Positions 49,707 to 59,240 of a stretch of DNA of 64,000 nt are shown here, one piece after another. The DNA lies in contig NC_089577.1 of assembly GCF_040115645.1 (NCBI RefSeq), forward strand, positions 558,001-622,000. The letters run 5' to 3'. The translations under genes were made by a program, and so were the position numbers. Below the pieces are notes generated by a model. The model was not told the origin of the DNA, did not search any database, and saw only the letters and a program-made list of their open reading frames with translations. The stretch comes from Euwallacea fornicatus. Taxonomy: Eukaryota; Arthropoda; Insecta; Coleoptera; Curculionidae. Every line of letters starts with the position of its first letter. The first letter of the stretch is position 1.

Positions 49707-52700
49707 GAAATTTCCACGTCACGGCACAGATTGGAAGGTGCGGTGCGGCGGGACGAGGCGTTTTTGGCGTGATCGTCATTAAAGGAGAGAAAAAAATAGT
49801 CGTTTCTGCGCTTTTCTGTGGGGTTTTTTTTTTCCAAACGAGGTACCAATCGATGGCGCGGCATTATCGAAAGAGAACACGCCGCTGCGACCTCTGAAGC
49901 GTTACCTGCGCCGACGAAAAAGAGACTGCCAACCAAATGACGTGATGAGGACATTAATTACCTGACGACCTTCCAAAAAATGCCGGCAATGGACATAATT
50001 GTCTTTACCATAAACAAACAAGAACGGACGACCAACATGCGTAGAAACGCGCGACAAGCATTGCCATCACTAGATAAAATCTCCACAGCGCTTTATTTAT
50101 ACAAAATAAAGAGAGATACATCACTATGATCCTCCTCTCCCAATTCCCAATCCCGATTCCTCGAAGGAGCGCTCGATGGCCTCCCCGACTCTGTCAGTCT
50201 CGTGCGTGCGAACAGCCTTACCTAACGCCTGCGGAACAAAGAATCGATTATTTTTTCTCTGCCGACGTTTCTAGAGCCACATAGAACCCCGGTGTATTCG
50301 AATTGATTGAAGGCAAACGTACATGACATTCCCCACGAACTTCCAGGCCTCACGGCACTTTCCTGCGAGTTTTTTCGATGTCTCTCGAAGGGCCACCCGG
50401 TATAACCATCCGGACCGTGTGAAAACACTCTGCCACACGCCGGCAGATGACGGGCGACATGACGGCCCGATCTTATCACCGTCGGCCGATTCATGTTATC
50501 CCCATTAGAACGCGTTTTTTTCATTTCAATTGCCGCAACAATAATGAAATGATAAATCATAATCGTGGCGAACCCGAGGCATTTGTCTTACACATGTTTC
50601 GGAGTTGGTACCGGCGCGGTTCCGTCCGGCTATCGGCCAATTTATAACAGGGTTTTTCTTTTTGGGTTCCGCGGCGCACCACGCGGTGTCGAAGTTCAGG
50701 ATGTCGCGCTTAGGTTTCTGACTAATTGTCCCTCGTCTGTGCACAGGACCGGCCCGAAAGTCTTCTCCGTCCGAAAAGACGCAAATGCGCGTCGCCTCGA
50801 TGCACCCCTGCCCATGACTAATAATAATTATTCCTCTCCACAGGCGAGACTCGCACTTTTTTCCGTTATGCTGAAAGATCCTCCAAACACCCACACGTTG
50901 ATTTATCGTGAAAATCGCCAAAACGCCACCTCTTGACGTTTGATCAAAACAAAGCGTTTAGCGCCATCTGTGGTCATCCCCCGAGAAATTAAAGCGATTA
51001 AATTTACCTGACCCCGTATACAAAGACGGCTTTGAGAAGATTAAAAGCCCGAGCCATGTTAACATCGCGAGGATAGTGTTAAAGATAGTGTTACTTTGGG
51101 CCTCCCTGACACGTATAAATTAGTTTTCTAAGAGATACATTGATTTGATTCATTAATACGCGCTATCCGATGCGCGGCCGACCATTAATCATACGTCGCG
51201 TTGGATGTGGACCAGCTTACGTCACGTTAGTATCTAGTTTTCGATCGGGTCGAGGTGGGTTCCTTTGGCGCAGATATTTAGGGCGAGACATACCTGATGG
51301 CGTTTTTAGCAGATGTTCTCCCTCACACTTTACTATTTTTAAAACGAGCATTTTTGCCCCCCCCGCGTCCGGATCAACCGTGAGTGACCTGAACTTCACA
51401 AAGTATTTTTTTATAGATAGAGATTTCGCGTGTTTCTGTGAGTGGGAAAGTCCTCACTCCACTCCCACACTGAGATGAGTGCGGTAAAATGCACTTTTTC
51501 GCACGCGAGTAGGATCAAATCATTGTGCAGCGCCTCGTGATCTTCGTACATTCGTATTGGAATTCTAAAAAGGCGTGTACAGAGAGGCAACGAAAAATTG
51601 TAGCGCAGCACCGTCCCGCACCATTTTCTTGTTACGCATCGACGGTCGGCGCATCAAGAACTTATGCGTAACAGCGTATCGTCACGTATCATTTCAGTCG
51701 AACGAAGGATGTTTATCACAGCTACGGGTGTCTTCGACAAAACGACGAATGTGCATTTTTCGGAGCTGCCGATGGTTTATCGGTTGAATTGGGTTAACAC
51801 GCGCCCCACGAAGCGTCAAACCGTGACCGCTGCGTAGACGAGGACATGATGAGGAAGGTTTCCATCGGGACTGGCTCTAAGTGTTTTTTCATCATTGGTG
51901 ACACGAATGAGGCTCGGCAAAAGCTGACGGGATCAGCGAGCTGTGCGAGCGTGCCGCCGAGTTTGAATTGTATTAAAAGTATTGCAGAAGTTAGAGAACA
52001 ACCTTAGCCGGCCTGCGGCCGGCTACGTTCCTGCTGCTCCGGAGGCTGGACTCTCAGGAGGGCACCGAAGCAGCGTTAAAAATTGAGAACTTTGCAGGAG
52101 ACCGCGCGGCAACGTGCCCGCGATCACGGTCGCAGGGGGAAAACTTGATCCGTCAGCGGTTAAGAAGCGGAATTTTCGATGGGCCCACGGGGAAGGGCCG
52201 CGTGATCGCGAGGCCTTGTCGGCGTTTCCGTCGAAACGCGAACGAATCAGAGGCGACCAAAATCGCACAGCCAGGGACATTTGAGCTTGAAACCTCAAAT
52301 AAATTAGGGGCGCAGAATCTCCTCCAACGATATCGGAGTATTAATGGGCCGGGCGTTGGAGGAGATGTCCGAAGCGACCTTCGAGATGACCCGGACGACA
52401 CAATGATCGATACACAAAACCGACGCTGACAAGTCCTTAAAAATGTATTCCGTGTTAGTCCGGACCGTCTAATTCATCTCGACGATAATGTCACGTGTTC
52501 CGCGGTGCCGCTAATGCGTCTTAACAACGTGGAAAGGCGTTTGACACGAGTTTTACTTATGATTTCGTCGCGTTTGTTGGAATTTTCGATTTGATGTCGG
52601 CGAATCGGTCAATAAGCCCTCTTTTGTTCCCGGAGCTGTCAGCCTAATTGCTACAAATCAGACGGCTATTGTTTAATTACAGACCCGGGCCCCGATAACA

Positions 52701-53241
52701 GCAATTATCCTAAATAATAAAGATGTTGTCATCGCGGAAGAGACTCGCACCGGACCTCTAAAATCTCAACTTTGCGGTCGGAATGGGCTCTTTGATCTAG
52801 GAGAATCTAGCGGCCGCTTTCTATACCCCATTCTCATTATGCGATATAAAATTTTATTGGCTACTATGCGACACGTACGGTACATACGGAACATCACACA
52901 GAACCTTTTATAGCTAATTAAGGATAAAATTAGCGGCAGTATTTATGGGCGTTCTAGCTGAAAAATTCATTTTATGGGGATTGAATTTTCAGGTTCGCGC
53001 ATGTTCAATAAATCACCGGAGGACGGTCCTTTCTTCGCCCGGACGCCGTTGTTTCAATTACAATCTGCCACCGGTTTTGATCGGCGGCGGCACCACCGTA
53101 ATAAGAGGCCCCTTTGATTGCGTACCGTTTGAAAGGTTGTTTGATTTGAGGACAAACTCCTTTGCCCGGGAACGCCGCTCATTTTCCTCGAGGTGAAGTC
53201 GTGCAGTTCCAGTCCGAATCATCCGCAGCGAACGACACTGC
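49707..53241. other. Gene-free stretch
   Basis: No gene is supported. Frames at 50226-50936 and 52023-52429 overlap on both strands with no domain. A perfect hairpin, TAGCCGGCC/GGCCGGCTA with a 3-nt loop, lies at 52005-52025. The GTGCGGTAAAA copy is at 51479. Confidence 0.45.
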
Positions 53242-53350
53242 TGACGTAACGAGACCGAGGATGTGACGGTGAGGGGGTTTGCGTCACGTGACGAGGAGGT
53301 CGGAATCCGGGGGAGCTTACGCGCGCGCCTCGAGGGCGCGCCCCGAGCCG
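53242..53350. promoter_or_regulatory. Promoter-like GC block with CRE and GTCACGTGAC sites
   Basis: The block holds TGACGTAA at 53242-53249 and GTCACGTGAC at 53283-53292, then a CpG-dense run to about 53350 (GCGCGCGCCTCGAGGGCGCG). It is the third GTCACGTGAC in the window. It lies 2.4 kb upstream of the dehydrogenase start, with a mariner element between them. Its target gene is unknown. Confidence 0.35.
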
Positions 53351-53664
53351 CGGAGGGAACTTCCTGATTTGTCATAGAACAGAGCGTTGAAGTTCGCCAA
53401 CGGGTCCGTCACAGTCAGGTTTGTTCGGGTTGAGCTTGTTGGCGCGAGCAGCAATTTGTAGGGCAAGAGGTCCCCTCGCAAAACAATTCACGAGGGCGAA
53501 AAATCGAATCTCTCAGTCGCATAACTTGCTAACGAACTCCCCACGCGGCCACCGCCTCCGCGACTCAGTTTCCACCTCCGTGACGCACGTAGCTCGTGTG
53601 CGAAAGTCATCCGGAGTTTAGCGCTTGGGGCCCCCTTTCCACACCAAAAAAAGTCCGCGAGTTA

Positions 53665-54940
53665 CCAGGTATGCCGGTACGAAGCGAGCGCCAGGACGCA
53701 AATGTCTCGATATAGGGCATTTGTCGTGAACGAACCTCGTTTTTGGTCTGCTCGGTTGGTGTGCAAACCGACAAACACGTTTGGCACAGATCAAGTCCTC
53801 GGACAAACAACAACACATTACTTCACCGTGCCAAAAATGTCGAATTTTGCACCACAAAACGATGATTTGCGGAAAGCATGAGTTTTTCCCTTTCGTTTGA
53901 AGAGGAGCGCCGCAGAGTCGCATCGAATGCTTGCCGAGGCGTGTGGTGATCATGCTTCATCGGAAGCAACGTGCAAACGTCTCAACGATTCGGAAGTAAC
54001 GATTTTGGTGCGCGAAATGAAGAACGTGGCGGCCCACCAAAAACGTCCGAAGACGCCGGACTGCAATCGATATTGGACGAAGATGACGCCTCAAGCCAAA
54101 AACAAATGGCAGAAATGTTGGACGTTGCACAAAAAGCAACTTCTGGTCGTTTCAAAGCTACGGGAAAGATCCAGAAGTGTGGGAAATGGGCGCCGCATGA
54201 ATCGAACGAAGGACGGATGGAGAACCGGAAAAACACCTGTGAAACTCTGCTTCAAAGGCACGAAAGAAAATCAGTTTTGCATCGAACCGTTGCCGGAGAT
54301 GAAAAATTGATTCGTTTTCGAAATCCCGAACGGAAAAAATCACGGGTTGGTTCGGGACAACCATCAACACCGACTGCAACACCCGATCGATTCGGCTAGA
54401 AGGCAATGCCGTGTGTTCGGCGGGATCAGAAAGGTGTGGAGCACCGCGAGCTTCTAAAACCTGGTGAAATCGTTAACACCGTTCGCTACCGGCAACGATT
54501 GATTAATTTAAACAATGCACCGATCGAAAAACGATCGGGATGGGCCAGAAGACACGGGAAGGTGGTTTTGCTCCAAGACAACGCACCTGCGCACAAAGCA
54601 ACACCGGTTCGGGATGCCGTCGGAACGCTTGGCTGGGAGTTGCTACCCCGTCCGCCGCATTCGCCAGACTTGGCTCCTGCGGACCGCCGTTTGTTTCCGT
54701 CGATGGGACACGCATTGGCGGAGCAGCGCTTCGATTCCTGCGAAGAAGCAGAAAATTGGATGTCTAATTGGCCAAAGAGGCACATTTCTATCGGCGTGGT
54801 ATCCATGAATTGCCAGAAAAGCGGTCGAGATGTGTAGAAAGCAACGGTCAACGCTTTGAATAAGTGTTTTTTTCTTTCCTTGTTAAAATCGCCGTTTTGT
54901 TCTCGCAAAATAGCGCTCATTCCATACGGGCAGACCTGGT
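53665..54940 (+). mobile_element. Full-length mariner, 1276 bp, TA target duplication
   Basis: The left end is CCAGGTATGCCGGTACGAAG. The right end, reverse-complemented, is CCAGGTCTGCCCGTATGGAA. Both continue into a GAGCGC-type stretch and are flanked by TA (53663-53664 and 54941-54942). The length is the ~1.28 kb typical of mariner. The transposase inside shows the sequence style of the cecropia/Hsmar1-like group, a family assignment I make from motif resemblance only. Confidence 0.92.
53897..54863 (+). pseudogene. Mariner DD34D transposase with two frameshifts and one stop
   Basis: The N-terminus (53897 onward, SAAESHRMLAEACGDHASSE) is in one frame. A slip near 53980 moves into a second frame carrying NDFGARNEERGGPPK, GKIQKCGKWAPHESNE and VAGDEKLIRF with the first catalytic Asp. 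A TAG at 54397 interrupts it, and the same frame then resumes with LLQDNAPAHKA (second Asp) and PHSPDLAPADRRLF (third Asp). Exactly 34 residues lie between the last two, giving DD34D. A second slip near 54777 restores EAHFYRRGIHELPEK and the terminal ESNGQRFE, with the stop TAA at 54861-54863. The copy covers the whole protein but is dead. Confidence 0.9.
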
Positions 54941-55560
54941 AAATTTCGACCTTCGCAGCTGGTCTCTCGTGGACACTCAACACGAACGAGATCCGAAGCA
55001 GGGAAGAATTCTGCTCGATGCCACACGCAGCTGAAAAAATTTGACGGATCTAGCAACGTGGGCAGCGACTAGTGATGAAAACAGGACAAAACATGGACTA
55101 TGAAGATCATTGAGAAGGAAAAGAGGGGGGGAGGGCTATTTTTATCAATGGACGCGTTAGCTTTTTGATACCTAGTGCACGGACAGCATCCTCAACCCAC
55201 TAGAGGACCCTACATATCATCGCGGCAATTAAAAGGCAAAGAAGGCACTCTTAATCGCCGTTTGGCTAACCTCGGATTAATTAATCACTCGGCCGTCAAC
55301 AATGATGCATTTTTTCGATGAGCGAGCGCAGTTTAAATCGCAATTAAAATTGAGTGAACGGATAATTGAATCGAAAAGTGAACGTAAAGCGTAACTTGTG
55401 TGTGTATACGTGTGTGTGCGTGAATTACTCTTATTCAAGCTGCTCTTCTCTCGTATTTTTCATCGGGATTTTTTTGTAATCAAACACAATTAGGCGGACG
55501 TTCCGTTGTGTAAGTTTATGTAGTAATTCCTCAAGTCCTCGACTTAATTCCGAGACAATG
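54941..55560. other. Intergenic spacer between mariner and dehydrogenase gene
   Basis: I see no coding sequence. A short TGTGTGTATACGTGTGTGTGCGTG run lies near 55398-55421. Confidence 0.6.
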
Positions 55561-55568
55561 TGCAATAA

Positions 55569-55595
55569 TGATAAACGATAAGATACCACTTATCT
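55569..55595. promoter_or_regulatory. GATA-site cluster upstream of the dehydrogenase gene
   Basis: TGATAA (55569), CGATAAG (55576) and CTTATCT (55589, the reverse complement of AGATAAG) sit within 27 bp, about 100 bp before the coding start. The last two form an inverted pair around ATACCA. WGATAR is the GATA-factor site, common at insect midgut and fat-body promoters. The position fits a proximal promoter, but no TATA box or start site is clear. Confidence 0.4.
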
Positions 55596-55666
55596 AAATC
55601 TTGCACTTAGTACGCACCACGGCCGGTTCCTATGATTAGACTTTGGTGAAAGGGACGTGTCAATTG

Positions 55667-55690
55667 ATGATGTTCATCAAAATGCGATAG
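55667..55690 (+). promoter_or_regulatory. Upstream ORF of 7 codons in the 5' leader
   Basis: ATG ATG TTC ATC AAA ATG CGA TAG ends four bases before the main ATG at 55695. If transcription starts upstream of 55667, ribosomes would meet this small frame first, which could lower translation of the dehydrogenase or couple it to reinitiation. Another short frame starts at 55632. The transcript start is not known. Confidence 0.4.
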
Positions 55691-55694
55691 CGCT

Positions 55695-56666
55695 ATGCAG
55701 ATCAAGGTAATTCGTTGAAACGAAACAAACAAAGAAATTATAATGTTTGACTTGTAGAACTCGGTTTTCCTGGTTACAGGAGGCGCCTCGGATCCCTACG
55801 GAAGGGCCACGGTGGAGGCCCTGTTGAAGGATGGGGCGCGAGTCATCATCTGCGACCTCCCCACCAAAGACCTGCACATCTACGGTGACGAAAAAGCCAT
55901 ATTTTTGCCAATCGACGTAAGCCGCATCTCAATAATTTTATACAGTGGAAAAAACCTCCGTTCAGGCTTCGCAGGAGGAAGACATGAAGACTCTAATCTC
56001 GGTCATTCAAGACAAATACGGAAAACTCGATGGAATAGTCAACTGCATCGATCATTACAAGGAAATCGACGTCACGAAGAAAGAACCTCCAAGCATGAGG
56101 GAGTTTGCAGAGATTGTCCATGTAAGTAACGGAGTCGCTTCGCCAGACGCGACTCCAGCAAGAACTTCCCCATTAGGAGAACGTCCTGGGACCGTTCAAC
56201 ATCGCCCGCTTCCTCATTCCGCTCCTATCGAGAAACATCCCCAAAAAGAACGGGGGCAGGGGGATAATCATCAACATGTCCAGCGCGGCAGCGTTCGAAG
56301 GGCCCAAGGGAGGCTGCGCGTACGCGGCCAGCAAAGCTGCGGTCATACGCATGACCGAAGCCTTAAGTCTGGATCTGCAGGGCGTCCAGATCAAATGCCT
56401 GTCCATCATCACGAATTACAAAGTCGACGGTAAGTCCTGGGGAGTTTCGACGCGATCAAATGGTATAAAGTTCTGTGTTTGTAGACGCAAAAACGATCAA
56501 TGGGTTGGGCGGCTGCTTCGAATTGAAAGGTACGAATGGAGAGGTGGTTGATGCTATTGGAGATGAACCCAGGAGATTTGCTCAATTAGTGAAGAAAGTC
56601 ATAGAGAGCTCTGCGATAAACGACGCGACTCTGAGACTGGAAAAGGTATCGAGTAACGCCACCTGA
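55695..56666 (+). CDS. scu-like: Short-chain dehydrogenase/reductase of the HSD17B10 (scully) type, divergent
   Basis: Coding exons are 55695-55706, 55758-55916, 55966-56121, 56177-56429 and 56485-56666. The four introns (51, 49, 55 and 55 nt) are all GT-AG, and the product is 253 residues, close to the ~255 of HSD10 proteins. The start MQIK-NSVFLVTGGAS mirrors the family N-terminus. Known members are mitochondrial NAD-dependent 3-hydroxyacyl-CoA/steroid dehydrogenases and also a structural subunit of mitochondrial RNase P in animals. Seen here: Ser145 in INMSSAAAF and the pair Tyr158/Lys162 in YAASK, the catalytic residues. Altered: the cofactor loop reads TGGASDPYG (residues 11-19) instead of TGxxxGxG; NCAG has become NCID (83-86); the PGxxxTP motif is replaced by ITNYKV. 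The C-terminal GDEPRRFAQLVKKVIE aligns with the family end. Either a paralog with reduced or no enzyme activity or a changed substrate is likely. Confidence 0.9.
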
Positions 56667-56700
56667 CGGGGTTTGTTCTCGTTAATTGTTAATTTAGTGT

Positions 56701-56706
56701 ATTAAA
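56701..56706 (+). terminator. Poly(A) signal ATTAAA
   Basis: The common variant ATTAAA lies 35 bases after the TGA of the dehydrogenase gene, giving a very short 3' untranslated region. Confidence 0.6.
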
Positions 56707-56719
56707 TTGTGAAGATTTT

Positions 56720-57140
56720 CTTAAAGACCCTTTGCTTCGATGAGTGCGATAGACGGTGCGTTATACACTAGAAAGATGTAAGGCGTAGTAGGTTTGACGG
56801 GCAGATGAATTCATGTACAAGGTGATGCAGAAATACTTTTGAGTGAAGAAATGCACTAAAAAATGTCGAAAATTTCAAAAAGAGGGCTGGAGTTAGAGCT
56901 CCCGTTAAAAAAAAAAAAGTGGGGCGGTTCCTTCCACCTTTATGGCTGTACAAGAACGTGTTTCATTCTCGGCTGGAGCAGTTTAGTCAGTTGAAGGGGG
57001 CGACGCCCCATCTACTACATGCATGGCCTGCAAGTGGCCTTGTTCGGCAAAAATAAGAAGTTGGAGGGTATCGTGGACAGTGCGAAATATTTATAACTGC
57101 TTATATGTACATGGTCAATGGTCCATTTTCTCACTTTCAG
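56720..57140. other. Short coding-like snippets, no supported gene
   Basis: Small frames end in stops here, such as ADEFMYKVMQKYF at about 56802-56843 and MHGLQVALFGKNKKLEGIVD at about 57019-57096. They look protein-like but are too short and lack clear splice signals or known homology. They could be exon remnants of a gene that continues to 57302. Confidence 0.25.
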
Positions 57141-57302
57141 TGTCCAAAAGACCGAATCGGTCGTTGTTTCATAACCGCCATTCAGTGCTGGAACGTTGGC
57201 AAAAGCTATCCTTCAGTCGAGGGAAAAATTTTCTATTACCAACGACGGTGCTTATTGCACATTTTCGATATAGATTTGTTTGGGGTGATTAAAGATAAAT
57301 AA
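57141..57302 (+). CDS. Candidate terminal exon, cysteine-containing, unknown product
   Basis: After the strong acceptor-like tract TTTTCTCACTTTCAG (ending at 57140), an open frame reads CPKDRIGRCFITAIQCWNVG and continues through KIFYYQRRC to a stop at 57300-57302. Four Cys lie within about 35 residues, as in small secreted proteins. The frame can also be read without splicing from an ATG at 57105 (65 codons). I recognise no family. No donor exon is assigned; the snippets just upstream are possible partners. It starts about 475 bp after the dehydrogenase stop, on the same strand. Confidence 0.25.
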   Translation, partial: CPKDRIGRCFITAIQCWNVGKSYPSVEGKIFYYQRRCLLHIFDIDLFGVIKDK

Positions 57303-58246
57303 TTCAGACCCTGATTTTCCTTTCGACCGTTTTGAATCCGAGTCTCCAGTCCTAAATCGTCATTTAAGTCCAACTTGACCTTTGACGACAATTAAACAAA
57401 CCACGGCACTTAGGCAAATATCTCATGTTGTATATTATATGAATAGCGGTGGTCTCGAGTACGCTAATTAAGAAACACGACCCGGGCGTTACACCTAATT
57501 AATAGCTAAAAGAGAATCTTGATAAGAGTTTTAGTGCTCTACGGTTGACGATTAGCATAAAGTTTGCAGATGCATTGAGCGTCCCCCCCCCCTGTCCCCC
57601 CATTGGGTTCGGTGCATGGGACCGAATGAAACAATTTCTAATGCGAGAATCACGGTCGGATCGGCACCCCGCCGCAATTGATTGATGTTGCCAACATCGG
57701 AACTGACGGCTCTCGATACCTGGCTGATTGGTTTCCAGTGATAAATGAGATGTGGCTCGGTCCGCGGTGTGAGATACCGGTTAAGACAAGATAAATTACT
57801 AGAAACATGGACAATTTTACATTTTAATAAATAACATCGATCCGGACGCCTTTGATTTGTTATGCAATTTTTTCTGGCCCTGCCTCATCTTCTCACGTCC
57901 AGCAGGACCATTGTGCTCGGATAACGGGCCTAACAAGGTGAAATGATTATTTCGCTAAACGAAAGCACCTCATTATTATAATGGCTTCATCTCGAGCCCG
58001 TACCACAGTCTCGTTTTTGCGGGAGATTAAAAGTAAATCAACGCTGGCAGGCACGGCATAGAGTCCGCTCGTAGGAGTCTTAAGACAGCGACTTAACATA
58101 CATTTACATAATTTTCTAATATTTCGACCTCATGTTATTCAAGAGAGGAGGAAAAGGGGCACGATACCGCCGGGATTTAGTGTCTACGCGTTGCATTAAA
58201 ATCGGCTTTCGATTTATCAAGCTTATTTCCTATCTCATTAATCGTA
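57303..58246. other. Gene-free stretch
   Basis: No gene is supported. A C-rich run (ten C, TGT, six C) lies at 57583-57601. Confidence 0.5.
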
Positions 58247-58456
58247 GCTCCTTTTTAACTCGCACTTCGGTCGTGACCACGAAAGTCCGTGATTTTTGCG
58301 TAAATATTTGGCTAACGACCCGATTAGCGATAACCATCTATACACCTGTAAACGGGCATGCAAAGCAGGTTGTCACGACAACGTAATTGTCAATTCGAAG
58401 GTAATTTGCTCTCGCAACGAAGTCGGAAAAGTGAAAAGTGCCGTTGACGTGCGCGA
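58247..58456 (+). repeat. Direct repeat, left copy, ~210 bp
   Basis: This copy matches 59031-59240 in the same orientation at about 85% by eye, with an offset of exactly 784. It shares CGGTCGTGACCACGAAAGTC, TATTTGGCTAACGACCCGAT and GCAAAGCAGGTTGTCACGAC. The core GTTGTCACGACAAC can form a small hairpin. The outer ends fade gradually. Confidence 0.9.
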
Positions 58457-59030
58457 AACTGCGCCGACTCCGAGCGACGCAGCCCCCGGTGCGGAGCGTC
58501 CCGGAGTCGGTGCCGGTGTCGCGGGTGCGCGATGCGCCGCCGCCCGGTAGACGCGACCGCGTCCCGGTGCGGCCCCGACCCCGTGACCGGTAGGTCCGGT
58601 TCCAGAAACCGACACCCCGCGTGAGGGGGTTTCGTCTCGCACGCCCGTTTCCAAATCTCGTCCAATCGGACAGTGGAACGCGGCCCACCGAGCACGGCCA
58701 AACGCGCCGACACGTGCGCGACGTCGGTCCAGACCCAGATCCCGCGAAAGTTGCAGCCGAATCGGAATTCGGTCCGGTCCTCGACGTTCCCAACGTGTCG
58801 ACGGCCCACGTGGCGGGACCGAATGCCGACGGGAAAGTGACGATGTCCCCGTTCGGGTTTTTCGGAACTCGATCGGGAGCGATGGAGGCGCGTCGCGACG
58901 CGCCCGGCGCGAAACTCGACGGAGGGACGCTCCGCAGCAGCCGCCGCCGCGACCGGCACTAGGACGGCGGTCTTTTCGCGTGGCGAGCAAATGGCGCCCT
59001 GCGATTGGCCGTGGTGCGAGTAAAAAAGCG
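58457..59030. other. GC-rich island bracketed by the direct repeats
   Basis: This ~570-bp block is much richer in G+C and CpG than its neighbours. It is open in two minus frames (58990-58373 and 59160-58390) and in plus 58621-58962, all rich in Arg, Gly and Pro as GC bias alone would give. None has a domain. An inverted CCAAT box (GATTGG, 59003-59008) lies at the right edge. It could be a promoter/CpG island, an unrecognised exon, or the interior of a small terminal-repeat retroelement. Confidence 0.45.
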
Positions 59031-59240
59031 GCTCGTTATTCATTCGCACTCCGGTCGTGACCACGAAAGTCCGTGATTTTTGCGTAAATATTTGGCTAAC
59101 GACCCGATCCTCGATAACCATCTCTACACCTGTAAACGACCATGCAAAGCAGGTTGTCACGACAACGTAATTGTCAATTCAGAGGTGATTTGCGCCCGCA
59201 ATGAAGCCGGGAAATTGAAAAGTATTATGAACGTGTATCG
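59031..59240 (+). repeat. Direct repeat, right copy, ~210 bp
   Basis: Partner of 58247-58456. Differences are mostly single substitutions (for example GATCCTCGATAACC against GATTAGCGATAACC), so the duplication is not recent. Confidence 0.9.

Noticed and set aside
55917..55945. 29-nt intron ending at TATACAG in the dehydrogenase gene
   Set aside because: It is too short and breaks the frame; the acceptor TTCAG at 55965 gives a 49-nt intron and restores the family-consistent frame.
58373..59160. 205- and 256-codon minus-strand Arg/Gly-rich proteins
   Set aside because: Composition follows GC bias in a CpG-rich island, several frames are open at once, and no domain is visible.
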